Shown: positions 27,537 to 36,837 of the stretch, piece by piece | Layout: every line of letters begins with the position of its first letter | Position numbering within the stretch: the stretch's first letter is position 1 | Source of the DNA: Micavibrio sp. UBA6147 | GTDB taxonomy: Bacteria; Pseudomonadota; Alphaproteobacteria; Micavibrionales; UBA1664 | NCBI GenBank assembly: GCA_002423185.1 | Contig: DIUX01000002.1 | Span: 629,947-693,946 of the forward strand | Reading direction: 5' to 3' | DNA: 64,000 bases | Notes under the pieces: generated by a model | The model's database searches: none | What the model saw: only the letters and a program-made list of their open reading frames with translations | What the model was told of the DNA's origin: nothing | Translations under genes and position numbers: made by a program

Positions 27537-27650
27537 CCCATACCGCGCCGCGCGGAAGTTTTTCCCGATGCGGCGCGACTCTTGGCGCGGTTTTTGCAAA
27601 TTACGGTGTTGAAGACGAAACCATCACACCCAACGGGAAAGGCACGCAGC

Positions 27651-27938
27651 ATGTGGTTTTTCGGAAAAAAGAAAGACAAACAGGACGAAGTGATCGCCCT
27701 TGACGAACGCGGCCGCCCGCCCGTCAGCACCATCGGCAAAACCGACGCCCAGCGCCAGTTACTCGCCCAGATGCGCGTCCTGCGCGATGAAATCGGCGAG
27801 GAAAACCTACAAAAGCTGGCGGAAAAACTTAAGCTCGAAGACATTAAGCGCCAAATTCGCCACGACATCGACCATGACGAGAAAAAGCGCGACCGTTTGC
27901 TGGACGAGCTGCGCTATTCCCTGCGCGAAGAAAAATAA
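27651..27938 (+). CDS. Small charged coiled-coil-like protein, unknown
   Basis: 95 residues starting MWFFGKKKDK, then a long run of Lys, Glu, Asp, Arg and Leu from about 35 to the end that fits a continuous helix or coiled coil (KLAEKLKLEDIKRQIRHD). The MWFFGKKK start could bind the membrane surface. No family recognised. The start at 27651 is preferred over a frame extension to 27582, because GGGAAAGG precedes it. Confidence 0.6.
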   Translation: MWFFGKKKDKQDEVIALDERGRPPVSTIGKTDAQRQLLAQMRVLRDEIGEENLQKLAEKLKLEDIKRQIRHDIDHDEKKRDRLLDELRYSLREEK

Positions 27939-28087
27939 CGGCACCAACACGCACATTTCATGACGGGTATGCGCCTGCGCCATACCTGAATATCCTTGAT
28001 TCTCGCCGTTTTTATGTGCAATGCTGGCGAAAGACCATAAGAAACGATAAAAAATCTAGACAAAAGATTTCGGGGAAGATCAAAACA

Positions 28088-29047
28088 GTGGACGCCGACA
28101 CCGCACAATTCGAAGACCGCACCAGCCCAACCGAGATTCTGTTTCTCGAAGAAGCCAAAAACGCGCGCAAAAACGCCTATGCGCCGTATTCCGGCTATCG
28201 CGTCGGGGTGGCGCTGGAAACCAAAAACGGCTCCCTCATCACCGGATGCAATGTTGAATGCGTTGATTACACGGGGCTGGAGGCCATTGAATCCGCCATT
28301 TCGCGGCTTGTGTCGCTTCAGGATTGGCGCAAGGACAGCGATTCCGCCTGCGTCACCCGCGCCGTGTTCGCCGTGCCGCGCCTTGATTATGAGAGCCTTG
28401 TTCATTATCCCTCCCCCAAAAGCCTTGGGCGGCTGCGGTTTTTTGCGCATGATACACTCCACATGACCTTTGTGGATGAGAGCGGACAAAGCGAGGACTG
28501 CACCCTTGACGATTTACTGCCGCGCAGCCCCAATATCCACCAATCCATGGCGCGGTTTTCGCATCAAACGCCGATATCCATGCCGCCCCGCACGGCGCAT
28601 GATAGCGCGGCGACACATCCCCTTGTTGACGACGATATTCTGGGCTTGCTCGACACCACACGGCGGCACAGCATCGCCCCGTCATCCGGCTATACCGTAT
28701 CGGTTGTCGTCAAGTCCACCGCCGGACATTTATACAGTGGTTGCAACGTCGAAACCGCGATGCACAGCGCCATCCACGCCGAGGAAAGCGCCCTGTCCAA
28801 TATGATTTGCGCCGAAGGCCCCACCGCCAAACTCGACACGGTTTATGTATTGACCAGCGGCGATAAGGCCGGATGGCCATGTGGCAATTGCCGCCAAAAA
28901 CTCTATGAATTCGCGCATGAAAAGACGTTGATCCGCGCCGTCAACCAACAAGGCGAATACGAAGAAAAACCGCTCACGGAGCTTTTGCCCAACGGCTTCA
29001 CCGCCGCCCATATTCCGGCAACCGGTGGCGATACGCCCGCATCATAA
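28088..29047 (+). CDS. cdd: Two-domain cytidine deaminase-like protein
   Basis: 319 residues from the GTG at 28088 (GGGGAAG nine bases upstream); an ATG at 28016 in frame has no ribosome site. Two deaminase-fold halves: the first (APYSGYRVGVALETKNG, GCNVECVDYTGLEAIES) lacks the zinc-binding HAE and PCxxC motifs; the second has PSSGYTVSVVV, GCNVETAMHSAIHAEESAL (H230, E232) and PCGNCRQ (C265, C268), so all zinc ligands and the proton shuttle Glu are intact. In E. coli Cdd it is the C-terminal half that is degenerate, so the order here is reversed. Likely deaminates cytidine or deoxycytidine in pyrimidine salvage. Confidence 0.8.
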   Translation: MDADTAQFEDRTSPTEILFLEEAKNARKNAYAPYSGYRVGVALETKNGSLITGCNVECVDYTGLEAIESAISRLVSLQDWRKDSDSACVTRAVFAVPRLDYESLVHYPSPKSLGRLRFFAHDTLHMTFVDESGQSEDCTLDDLLPRSPNIHQSMARFSHQTPISMPPRTAHDSAATHPLVDDDILGLLDTTRRHSIAPSSGYTVSVVVKSTAGHLYSGCNVETAMHSAIHAEESALSNMICAEGPTAKLDTVYVLTSGDKAGWPCGNCRQKLYEFAHEKTLIRAVNQQGEYEEKPLTELLPNGFTAAHIPATGGDTPAS

Positions 29048-29115
29048 CGATAACGCAGCAAAATCCCACGGCCGCCTGCCTCACACCGCAACACAAACCC
29101 GCCTTGGACACGCCC

Positions 29116-29955
29116 ATGCCCCTCATCCTTCGCAGCCTCACCGACATCCGCAGTTTCACCGCCCAAGCCCGCGCCAAGAGCCGCAGTATCGGCCTTGTCC
29201 CAACCATGGGCGCGTTGCATGACGGGCATTTATCGCTCGTGAAGGCCGCGCGGGAAGAATGCGCCCTGTCGCTCACCAGTATCTACGTCAATCCGGCGCA
29301 ATTCGCACCGACCGAAGACCTCGATTCCTATCCCCGCACATGGGAGTCCGATATTGAAAAACTCGCCGCCACCAAGTGTGACGCCGTTTTTGCCCCCACC
29401 AACGCGGTGATGTATCCGGACGGGTTTGATGCGTTTGTAAGAGTCGGGGGCGTGTCCGCGCCGCTGGAAGGGGCGTTCCGACCGCATTTTTTCCAAGGTG
29501 TTACGACGGTTGTGGCGAAATTGTTCAATTTATGCCAACCCGACATCGCCTATTTCGGAGAAAAAGACTATCAACAGCTTCAGGTCGTCAAAAAAATGGT
29601 GCAAGACCTGAATATGAACATCACAGTCAAAGGATGCCCGACCATTCGTGATGAAAACGGCCTTGCTTTGTCGTCCCGCAATGCCTATCTCGACAAAGCG
29701 CAATACCAAAAGGCCCTGACCATTGCCCGCACCATGGCGATGATGAAAACCCGCCTTGCGAAGGGGGAAAGCATTGCCGCCATCGAAAGCGCCGCCCATC
29801 AAGCCTTGCTTGACAGCGGATTCCAAAAGATTGACTATGCCGTGATTGTGGACGCCCAACGCCTCACCCCGCCCGATTCCGCAACGACCGAGCGCCGCAT
29901 CCTTGTCGCCGCCCATATCGGCAAAACCAGACTGATTGATAATATCGCGGCCTAG
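29116..29955 (+). CDS. panC: Pantothenate synthetase
   Basis: Joins pantoate and beta-alanine using ATP, last step of vitamin B5 synthesis. Family motifs: VPTMGALHDGHLSLV (HIGH-like), SIYVNPAQFAPTEDL, FGEKDYQQLQVVKKM (KMSKS-like loop region) and LALSSRNAYL. The start at 29116 gives 279 residues; a TTG four codons upstream is possible but less likely. It follows the deaminase gene closely. Confidence 0.96.
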   Translation: MPLILRSLTDIRSFTAQARAKSRSIGLVPTMGALHDGHLSLVKAAREECALSLTSIYVNPAQFAPTEDLDSYPRTWESDIEKLAATKCDAVFAPTNAVMYPDGFDAFVRVGGVSAPLEGAFRPHFFQGVTTVVAKLFNLCQPDIAYFGEKDYQQLQVVKKMVQDLNMNITVKGCPTIRDENGLALSSRNAYLDKAQYQKALTIARTMAMMKTRLAKGESIAAIESAAHQALLDSGFQKIDYAVIVDAQRLTPPDSATTERRILVAAHIGKTRLIDNIAA

Positions 29956-29961
29956 CCGCCT

Positions 29962-30729
29962 CTAGCTCCCACTGCGCGGTGTAATCGGCGCGCGGGGAAG
30001 AGGAGGGGGCGCGGAGCTGTTATCCACCACAAAGCGCGGCGCAATCTCAGGCGAAGCCGCAGGATGATCCCCCGCAGGATTCGAGGCCAGATTAAAAATC
30101 TCGCCGTATTCGCGGATGTAGACCCGCCCCGCAAGCTTGGCAAATTCTTGCAAAACCGCCTCAACATCAAAGCTGCGCTGGACGGTATAGGGGGTAATCC
30201 GCACATCATCCGGCAAGGCCGAGCGTGCCTCCATATAGGCGCGCGGCATATGAATTTGCGAGGTCACGACCATCACATTGCGCATATTATTCCGCGCCGC
30301 CCATTGCGCCGTTTCTTGTGCGTTTCCGACCGTGTCTTCGGCGCTGTAACCCAGCGCGATGCGGCGCGGATCAACACTTTGCGGGTCAATCCCCGTTGCC
30401 GCCAAAATGTCGGATAATTGCGTGTTCCCATGAACACCGGAAATGAGCAACGGCGCACCGCTTTGAATATGCAGTTGCAACCCCGTCATCACGCGGCCTT
30501 CGCTCCCCGTATACACCACAATTCCGTCAATATCGGCAGTGGTGAGGGAGGGTTGGTTATAAAAGCTCTCCAGCGTTAAATTCCCGCCCGCAAGCTCGGA
30601 AAAAAACGGCGCCAGCCCAATCGTTGCCGCCACATAAGACGCGATGCGCAGGCCGGAGCCCAGCCTGCCGCGCCGTTTCGGGCGGGAAGATCCGTCTTGC
30701 GGGGTTTGATGATCGGTGCGGCGCGCCAA
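29962..30729 (-). CDS. YdcF/ElyC/SanA family membrane-anchored protein (DUF218)
   Basis: 255 residues. After a basic N-terminus comes a hydrophobic segment (about 27-46) that would anchor the protein with its main part outside. The DUF218 core is recognisable: DGIVVYTGSEGRVMTGLQL, LLISGVHG, SAEDTVGNAQETAQW and VVTSQIHMPRAYMEA. Members have been linked to envelope integrity and lipid-carrier metabolism (ElyC, SanA), but the reaction is not known. It is convergent with panC, with only six bases between the stops. The tail (about 220-255) is Pro-rich and basic. Confidence 0.85.
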   Translation of the reverse strand: MARRTDHQTPQDGSSRPKRRGRLGSGLRIASYVAATIGLAPFFSELAGGNLTLESFYNQPSLTTADIDGIVVYTGSEGRVMTGLQLHIQSGAPLLISGVHGNTQLSDILAATGIDPQSVDPRRIALGYSAEDTVGNAQETAQWAARNNMRNVMVVTSQIHMPRAYMEARSALPDDVRITPYTVQRSFDVEAVLQEFAKLAGRVYIREYGEIFNLASNPAGDHPAASPEIAPRFVVDNSSAPPPLPRAPITPRSGS

Positions 30730-30905
30730 GCGACCCGTCCTTATGTTATTGTTCTTTCGCGAAATTTAACATAAAAACATTAAGTTTGTCTTAGGAAGGC
30801 GCGACTTGCGCCCTTAGCACTGCCTCTTACGTCCAAAAACGCAACGCAATGTGCGCCGCGCAAGACTATGTCAATTCGGATCAGTCTAGACTAATTTAGG
30901 TAAAG

Positions 30906-32345
30906 CTAAGCCGAGTTTCTGGCCAAAAGCGACCAATGCGTGCCGTCCGGCCCGTCATGGAGCTCAACCCCCTGCGCTGCCAATTCCTTGCGGATACTGT
31001 CGGCAAGGGCGAAATCCTTGGCGGCGCGGGCATCGACACGCCGCGCAATCATTGTATTAATCCAGTCTTCGTCCAGCGCGGCGATTTGTGCGGCCTGTGC
31101 CGCGCCAACTTTTTGCGCCCATTCTTTCGGGTCATGTTGCAAAACCCCCAAAATCGCGCCCAGTGCCTTGATCTGCTTTGCCATGGCGTGCTTTTGCGCC
31201 CCTTGGGCGGCGGCGAAATCTTTGAACAAGCTGTGCAGCTCCGCTATCGCGCGCGGGGTGTTAAGGTCGTCGCACAGCGCCTCCATCACGCCCTGCACGC
31301 CCGCATCCGCCCGAAGGCCAGCAAGGTCAACCGCGATGGCGGCATAATCTTCAATCTCCTCAAGCTGTTTATAAAACTTGCTCAAGACCGCTTCGGCGGC
31401 GTTGACGCCCTTTGCCGTCCAGTCGAGCGGTTGGCGGTAATGCGCCGACAAAAGATTAAGGCGCAAAACCTCGCCCATCGCATTTTTTGCCAAATCATGC
31501 ACCAGCAAAACATTGCCGATTGATTTTGACATTTTCTCGCCCTCAACGGTCACAAACCCGTTATGAACCCAGAATTTTGCGAAGTCCTCGGATTGGTTGG
31601 CGCAGCAGCTCTGCGCTTGCTCATTCTCATGATGCGGGAAGGTAAGGTCGACGCCGCCGCCGTGAATATCGAAAACCTTGCCGAGGTATTTCTCGCTCAT
31701 CGCCGAACATTCGATGTGCCAGCCTGGACGGCCATAACCCCACGGACTGTTCCAGCCTGGTTGGCCTTCTTTGTCGCTCGGTTTCCACAACACGAAATCG
31801 GCGGGGTCTTTTTTGTATGGCGCGACATCGACGCGGGCACCGGCGATTTGTTCATCGCGGTTCCGCCCCGACAAACGGCCATAGGCGGGAAAGGACGGCA
31901 CACTGAACAACACATGCCCCTCGGCCTCATACGCGTGGCCATTTTTGAGCAAATCACCGATCATCGCGATCATCTCCGGCACATGCTCGGTCGCCAAAGG
32001 CTGCACATCCGGCGCGGCAACGCCGAGTTTCGCCATGTCCTGATTATAAATATCGGTATATTTGCGGGTGATCGTTGCAATCGGCTCGCCCGTTTGAGCG
32101 GCGGCGTCAATGATTTTGTCGTCAATATCGGTGATGTTCGACACATGCAAAACCCGTGGGTACAGAACCCGCAAAACCCGCACCAGCAAATCAAAAACCA
32201 CCGCCGGCCGCGCATTGCCGATATGGGCGTAATTATAAACGGTCGGCCCGCACACATAGACCCCGACACAATCCTTATTCAAGGGCGTAAAAACCTGTTT
32301 ATTGCGCCCAAGGGCGTTATAGAGGCTAAGCTGTCTGTCGGTCAT
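30906..32345 (-). CDS. cysS: Cysteinyl-tRNA synthetase
   Basis: Class I aminoacyl-tRNA synthetase charging tRNACys. CGPTVYNYAHIGNARP holds the HIGH-like motif and the Cys that binds zinc; KMSKSIGN is the KMSKS loop; further zinc ligands lie in WHIECSAMS and HHENEQAQ. The DALR-type helical tail is present. Length 479, typical. It stands alone, with about 175 bases to the YdcF-like gene. Confidence 0.97.
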   Translation of the reverse strand: MTDRQLSLYNALGRNKQVFTPLNKDCVGVYVCGPTVYNYAHIGNARPAVVFDLLVRVLRVLYPRVLHVSNITDIDDKIIDAAAQTGEPIATITRKYTDIYNQDMAKLGVAAPDVQPLATEHVPEMIAMIGDLLKNGHAYEAEGHVLFSVPSFPAYGRLSGRNRDEQIAGARVDVAPYKKDPADFVLWKPSDKEGQPGWNSPWGYGRPGWHIECSAMSEKYLGKVFDIHGGGVDLTFPHHENEQAQSCCANQSEDFAKFWVHNGFVTVEGEKMSKSIGNVLLVHDLAKNAMGEVLRLNLLSAHYRQPLDWTAKGVNAAEAVLSKFYKQLEEIEDYAAIAVDLAGLRADAGVQGVMEALCDDLNTPRAIAELHSLFKDFAAAQGAQKHAMAKQIKALGAILGVLQHDPKEWAQKVGAAQAAQIAALDEDWINTMIARRVDARAAKDFALADSIRKELAAQGVELHDGPDGTHWSLLARNSA

Positions 32346-32668
32346 AGGATTTTTCCGTTATTCTTCGATTGCGATGCACCCTCAACCTAGCGCAAAACAA
32401 ACGCAAGTCAAGATCATGCGGCGGCACGCCAAAGCCTCTTGCCGGACTCCACACACGGGAAAAAACTGAAAAAAGCGAAAAAACCCGCGCGCCGGTCGTT
32501 ATGAAAAAAACAATTAAGAGTTTGTTATCTTTCCCTAGGCAATATTTCATACTATAGTAGTCGGGTTCACAGGGTGATTCTTCCCCGCCCGACCTCAAAA
32601 GACATATGATATTACCAGATCGTCGTAAGACCTTAGACCGTAACACTGGAACAGGAGCACGTGCATCC
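32346..32668. other. Intergenic region between cysS and the chemoreceptor gene
   Basis: 323 bases between divergent genes. It must hold both promoters. The part from about 32505 to 32570 is AT-rich (TTGTTA near 32522, ACTATAG near 32551), but the spacing is not that of a textbook sigma-70 promoter, so no promoter is called. No small gene or RNA is seen. Confidence 0.4.
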
Positions 32669-34879
32669 ATGCCGATTAATTTCTCAAAAATGAAGCTGTC
32701 GAAAAAATTGCCACTGTTTATGGTCGGCCTTGCTTTGTTAAACGTACTGGTCACCGGCACGATTGGTGCGGTGCTGTCCGTCAAGGATGCGCGCATGGCG
32801 AATGAAAGCAAGATGGTCGAGCTTTTGGAGGCCAAAAAACAATCTTTGGACATCCAGTTCGGGCAATTCACAAGCGATCTGTCTGTCCTTAAGGACAGCG
32901 AATTCGTCCAAGAAGCCGCGCTGGGGTTTACTGAGCGCTGGGACATGATCCCGGGCAACAAACAACGCTATTTGCAAACCGCCTATATTGACTCGAACCA
33001 ACATCCGACCGGCGAAAAACATAAACTCTCCCTCGCCAATGACGGATCGGCCTACAGCGCCTTCCACCAACAAGAACACCCGTTCTTCCGCGACTTTATT
33101 GCCGAGAAGGGCTATTACGATTTGTTCTTGTTCGACACGAAAGGCAATCTGGTCTACAGCGTGTTCAAAGAGCGCGATTACGCACAAAATTTCGTCACCG
33201 GCCCGCTGAAAGACTCCGGCCTCGGTGAAGCCTTCAAAAAGGCGAGCGCATCCGACGACGTTGCCTTTGTTGATTTCCGCCCATACGAACCGAGCGCCGG
33301 CGCACCCGCCGCCTTTATTGCACAAAGCCTGATCAAAGACGGCCGCAAGATTGGCGTTGTCGCCCTGCAAATGCCGATCGAGCAAGTCAACGGCATCTTG
33401 CAAACCGCCGAAAATATGCCGGGTTTTGAGTTCCAAGCGATTGGTGTTGACCACCTTTTCCGCAACAACCCCAAAGGCAGCCAAGCACAAGCCGCGTTCA
33501 ACAAAAAGCGGGACTCTGCCGACGTTGAAAAAGCCTTGAACGGCGAATCCGGCATTATGACGATTGTGTCGCCGGACGGCGAGAACGTCTACAGCGCCTA
33601 CACCCCCTTCACCTATAAAGGCACAACATGGGCATTGATTTTCCAACGCCCGACCGCCGATATTTACGGCCCGATTTGGGCCGGCCAAATCCAGACAACG
33701 CTTTGGACCTTGGTTGCCCTCGGTTTCATCGTGTGGATGTCGATCATTATTTCCCGCAGCATCTCAACCCCGATCAGCCGCATGGTCGCGTCGATGCAGG
33801 AGCTGTCCAACGGCAATTTAAACATCTCCATCCCCGGCCTTGACCGCGCCGACGAAATCGGCGACATGGCCAAAACCGTCCAAGTGTTCAAAGAAAACGC
33901 CGAACAAATGCACCATATGCAGGCCGAACAAGTCCGCCTGCAACAACGCGCCGAAAACGAAAAACGCGAAACGATGAACAAACTGGCGCAAGATTTTGAC
34001 ACCCGTACCGCCAGCATCATCCGCTCGCTCACCGATGCGGCAACAGAGATGAACAACATCTCCAGCAACATGAAATCGGCCTCCGACCGCACTTTGTCGG
34101 CGAGCAATGTCGCCGCCAACGCCTCACAAGAAGCCGATGCGAACGTACAAGCCGTTGCCGCAGCGTCTGAGGAACTCTCGGTATCCAGCTCGGAAATCGC
34201 GCGTCAAATTGATGCCGCCGCCCGCAAGGCGAGCAACGCATCGCAAGAAGCCACAACGACCAGCCGTTCGGTTAACGAACTTAACGAACTCGCCAATTCC
34301 ATCGGCGAGGTTGTTGAGGCCATCAAAGACATCGCCGAGCAAACCAACCTTCTCGCCCTCAACGCCACGATTGAGGCCGCACGGGCAGGCGAGGCCGGCA
34401 AAGGATTTGCCGTGGTTGCCGACGAAGTCAAAAAACTCGCCAACGAAACCGCCAAGAAAACCGAAGAAATTGACGAACGCGTTGTGCGCATCCAAACCGC
34501 CATTCGCGGCAGTGTCGAAGCCATGCAAAAAATCATCGACAACGTCCGTGAAATTGACGAAGCCACCACAACGGTCGCCAGCGCGGTCGAAGAACAAAAC
34601 GCCGCCACCGCCGAAATCGGCCGCAACGTGTCGCAAGCCTCAAATGGCACGCAGCAAGTGACCGGCAGCATCCGCGACGTTCAAAGCCTCGCCGGAGAAA
34701 CCGGCCAAGCCGCCGGCGTTGTTTATGACACCGCCTCGGTTCTCGGCACACAAACCAAACAATTGAACCAAGAGGTTCGCTCGTTCCTTGATGAAATCCG
34801 CAGCAGCGGCGATAAACCCAAATCGGTGAGTGCGTCCAACAACAACGCGGATACACCGCACCTGAAAGCCGCGGAATAA
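32669..34879 (+). CDS. Methyl-accepting chemotaxis protein
   Basis: 736 residues. Membrane span 1 near 14-36, a periplasmic sensor region of about 300 residues (two-module, Cache-like: YYDLFLFDTKGNLVYSVFKERDY, then IMTIVSPDGENVYSAYTPF), span 2 near 345-366, a HAMP linker (RSISTPISRMVASMQELSNGNL), and a long cytoplasmic signalling coiled coil with the hairpin tip EQTNLLALNATIEAARAG near residue 555, where CheA/CheW bind. The start at 32669 has AGGAG upstream and is preferred to the open frame at 32606. Ligand unknown. It is followed by its own terminator; no other chemotaxis gene is in the window. Confidence 0.95.
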   Translation: MPINFSKMKLSKKLPLFMVGLALLNVLVTGTIGAVLSVKDARMANESKMVELLEAKKQSLDIQFGQFTSDLSVLKDSEFVQEAALGFTERWDMIPGNKQRYLQTAYIDSNQHPTGEKHKLSLANDGSAYSAFHQQEHPFFRDFIAEKGYYDLFLFDTKGNLVYSVFKERDYAQNFVTGPLKDSGLGEAFKKASASDDVAFVDFRPYEPSAGAPAAFIAQSLIKDGRKIGVVALQMPIEQVNGILQTAENMPGFEFQAIGVDHLFRNNPKGSQAQAAFNKKRDSADVEKALNGESGIMTIVSPDGENVYSAYTPFTYKGTTWALIFQRPTADIYGPIWAGQIQTTLWTLVALGFIVWMSIIISRSISTPISRMVASMQELSNGNLNISIPGLDRADEIGDMAKTVQVFKENAEQMHHMQAEQVRLQQRAENEKRETMNKLAQDFDTRTASIIRSLTDAATEMNNISSNMKSASDRTLSASNVAANASQEADANVQAVAAASEELSVSSSEIARQIDAAARKASNASQEATTTSRSVNELNELANSIGEVVEAIKDIAEQTNLLALNATIEAARAGEAGKGFAVVADEVKKLANETAKKTEEIDERVVRIQTAIRGSVEAMQKIIDNVREIDEATTTVASAVEEQNAATAEIGRNVSQASNGTQQVTGSIRDVQSLAGETGQAAGVVYDTASVLGTQTKQLNQEVRSFLDEIRSSGDKPKSVSASNNNADTPHLKAAE

Positions 34880-34951
34880 GGGACTTATAAAAAAACCTGA
34901 CATTTTTGCATATTGCATAAAATGCCATCTATAATTAAGCGCTTATTCAAC

Positions 34952-34990
34952 AACACCCTGTATACTGAGAAGTATAAAGGGTGTTTTTTT
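34952..34990 (+). terminator. Rho-independent terminator after the chemoreceptor gene
   Basis: Nested inverted repeat: AACACCC (34952) ... GGGTGTT (34979), with inner TATACT / AGTATA pairs, followed by TTTTTTT. Confidence 0.85.
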
Positions 34991-35030
34991 ATAAACGGTG
35001 CCAAAGGCACTATTACGGACAAACGGCAAC

Positions 35031-35330
35031 ATGATCAAACCTCTGATTCTCACGGGTATACTTGCCGGAACGTTGACATACAACGTGACGGATGCCTTTG
35101 AGATGACGAGGTTGTCTGTCCATCGAATTCTAAACGTATATTCTGCCGCCGCCTCAATTCGCCCGCATGAAGCCACACGGCAAGATTTAGCCGTCCAGCA
35201 AGCGAGCCTGTTTGAATCGGCGCGCAGCCTTGGCCCACTCGCCGATATCGCCCTCAAAACTGAGGATGCATCGATGGAGCGGGGGCAACAGATTTTCGAC
35301 CAGTACCGCGTTGCGATGATTACGCAATGA
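35031..35330 (+). CDS. Small hypothetical protein with N-terminal hydrophobic segment
   Basis: 99 residues. A short hydrophobic stretch (about 5-16) may be a weak signal or anchor; the rest is a helical, polar chain. No motif recognised. The ATG at 35031 lacks a good ribosome site; a GTG at 34998 in frame would add 11 residues. It lies between two terminators, so it is its own unit. Modest support for being real. Confidence 0.45.
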   Translation: MIKPLILTGILAGTLTYNVTDAFEMTRLSVHRILNVYSAAASIRPHEATRQDLAVQQASLFESARSLGPLADIALKTEDASMERGQQIFDQYRVAMITQ

Positions 35331-35381
35331 ACGATTATTCATTCCTCCTGATGTTTTAAAAAAGCGTGTTGAACAGACGAC

Positions 35382-35413
35382 AAAAAACGGGCTCTCCTCA
35401 GCCCGTTTTTTCT
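35382..35413 (+). terminator. Rho-independent terminator (convergent genes)
   Basis: Stem AAAAACGGGCT / AGCCCGTTTTT with a CTCCTC-type loop, T tract, between the small gene and the uracil-DNA glycosylase gene on the other strand. A-rich on the other side, so it may work in both directions. Confidence 0.85.
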
Positions 35414-35437
35414 GGTCTTTTTTCTTTGTGGTCGTGT

Positions 35438-36232
35438 TTAAGCCAAAAACGCCGTCACAGACTCAAACACGTCTTCAAACATTTTTTCGGTCAGGCGTCC
35501 TGTATTGGTGTTGTAGCGGGAGCAATGATAGCTGTTAAACACGGCCACTTTACGACCATTGGGCCCGCCCAAAGGCTTACCAACGCCCTTTATCGGGGCA
35601 AGCGTCACATCATGACGTACATTATGGGCAAAGGGATGCGCCGCAAGCCGTGCGCCAAGCGCCCGCAATGTTGAATCATGGGATATTTTCCCCAAGCACA
35701 AAATCGCCCGCAAGCGTGGCATAGCGTCAATTTCGCCGCGCAAAAACGGGCGGCATTGGTTTATTTCCTCACCCACCGGTTTGTTTTGCGGCGGCACGCA
35801 TCGCACCGCATTGGTCAAACGGCAATTCACAAGCATCAAGCCATCTTTCGGGTCGGCCTTAAACGTGCCTTTCGCAAACCCGTATTTCAACAAGGTTTGA
35901 TACAGCAATTCGCCCGCAAAATCGCCTGTGAATGGGCGCCCTGTGCGGTTTGCCCCCTTCACCCCCGGTGCCAAACCGACAATCAGGACTTCCCCCGCAC
36001 TATCCCCAAAGGATGGCACCGGCGCGTTAAAAAAATCGGGATATTGCACTTTGTTTTCAGCGCGATACTGCGCCAGCCGCGGACATAACCCGCAATCCGG
36101 CGAAACAATCGGCGCAGGCATAGGTGCTGGCGCAAATGCCCCACTGCACCCGCCCACACCGCCACAATCGGAGGGCGAAAGCGCCGCCCATCTCGCCCAC
36201 GCGGCCGTTGTTGAGGGCATAAAATGAGTCAT
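35438..36232 (-). CDS. Uracil-DNA glycosylase, family 5 (UDGb type)
   Basis: Removes uracil, and often hypoxanthine, from DNA in base-excision repair. An N-terminal iron-sulfur type start is visible (PDCGLCPRLAQYR), then VPSFGDSAGEVLIVGLAPGVKGANRTGRPFTGD, given here in parts: the GLAPGxxGANRTGRPFTG core is the family 5 signature and lacks the polar catalytic Asn/Asp of family 1. C-terminal VFNSYHCSRYNTNTGRLT holds the second active-site segment, with His. The start at 36232 has AAGG upstream and gives 264 residues. It is divergent from rpoZ, about 115 bases away. Confidence 0.92.
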   Translation of the reverse strand: MTHFMPSTTAAWARWAALSPSDCGGVGGCSGAFAPAPMPAPIVSPDCGLCPRLAQYRAENKVQYPDFFNAPVPSFGDSAGEVLIVGLAPGVKGANRTGRPFTGDFAGELLYQTLLKYGFAKGTFKADPKDGLMLVNCRLTNAVRCVPPQNKPVGEEINQCRPFLRGEIDAMPRLRAILCLGKISHDSTLRALGARLAAHPFAHNVRHDVTLAPIKGVGKPLGGPNGRKVAVFNSYHCSRYNTNTGRLTEKMFEDVFESVTAFLA

Positions 36233-36346
36233 AGCAAGGCAACCTTTATTCAAGAATCGAGCATGAGTCAGGAAAATGCTTGAAAATCATGCGCGAAGAG
36301 GGTATGACTTTCACCATTATCACACCAAGACAGGAATTGAAAACCC

Positions 36347-36751
36347 ATGGCCCGCGTTACCGTAGAAGATTGTGTTGAAAAACTGCCCGACCGTTTCGAA
36401 CTTGTTATGATCGCCGCCCAGCGCGCCCGCAAGATCGGCACCGGCGCCCCCCTCACGATCGACCGCGACAACGACAAAAACCCCGTTGTATCTTTGCGCG
36501 AAATCGCCGAAGAAACCGTTGATCCCGACGCCCTGCGCGAGGAACTCATCCGTTCACACCAACGCGTTATCTTGTCGGACGAAGAAGACCGCAACATGAT
36601 CGAATTGCGCGACAGCGATGACGGTTATGACATGCGCGGTCACGAACCCGCCGCCGGCATGTATGCCGATGAAAACCTCGAGGAAGACGAAGACGATGAT
36701 TTTGACGCCCTTGAATCCCTCGCCGGCGACACAGAAGAAGACGACAATTAA
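36347..36751 (+). CDS. rpoZ: RNA polymerase omega subunit
   Basis: Assembly subunit of RNA polymerase, and part of the ppGpp binding site in proteobacteria. N-terminal MARVTVEDCVEKLPDRFELVMIAAQRARKI holds the omega signature; the acidic C-terminal extension (about 85-134) is typical of alphaproteobacteria. Immediately upstream of the ppGpp synthase/hydrolase gene, as in many genomes, but here a very strong terminator separates them. Confidence 0.96.
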   Translation: MARVTVEDCVEKLPDRFELVMIAAQRARKIGTGAPLTIDRDNDKNPVVSLREIAEETVDPDALREELIRSHQRVILSDEEDRNMIELRDSDDGYDMRGHEPAAGMYADENLEEDEDDDFDALESLAGDTEEDDN

Positions 36752-36805
36752 TCCGTCTTCACGGCGCATTGCGTTAACCATCCGCAAACCGTTATAAATT
36801 ATGAT

Positions 36806-36837
36806 AAACCGGTGAAAAGCAGTTTCACCGGTTTTTT
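36806..36837 (+). terminator. Perfect terminator between rpoZ and the RelA/SpoT gene
   Basis: 12-base-pair perfect stem AAACCGGTGAAA / TTTCACCGGTTT (36806-36817 with 36823-36834), five-base loop, then T to 36837. The next three bases are the first possible ATG of the downstream gene, so this signal touches its start. Confidence 0.93.
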
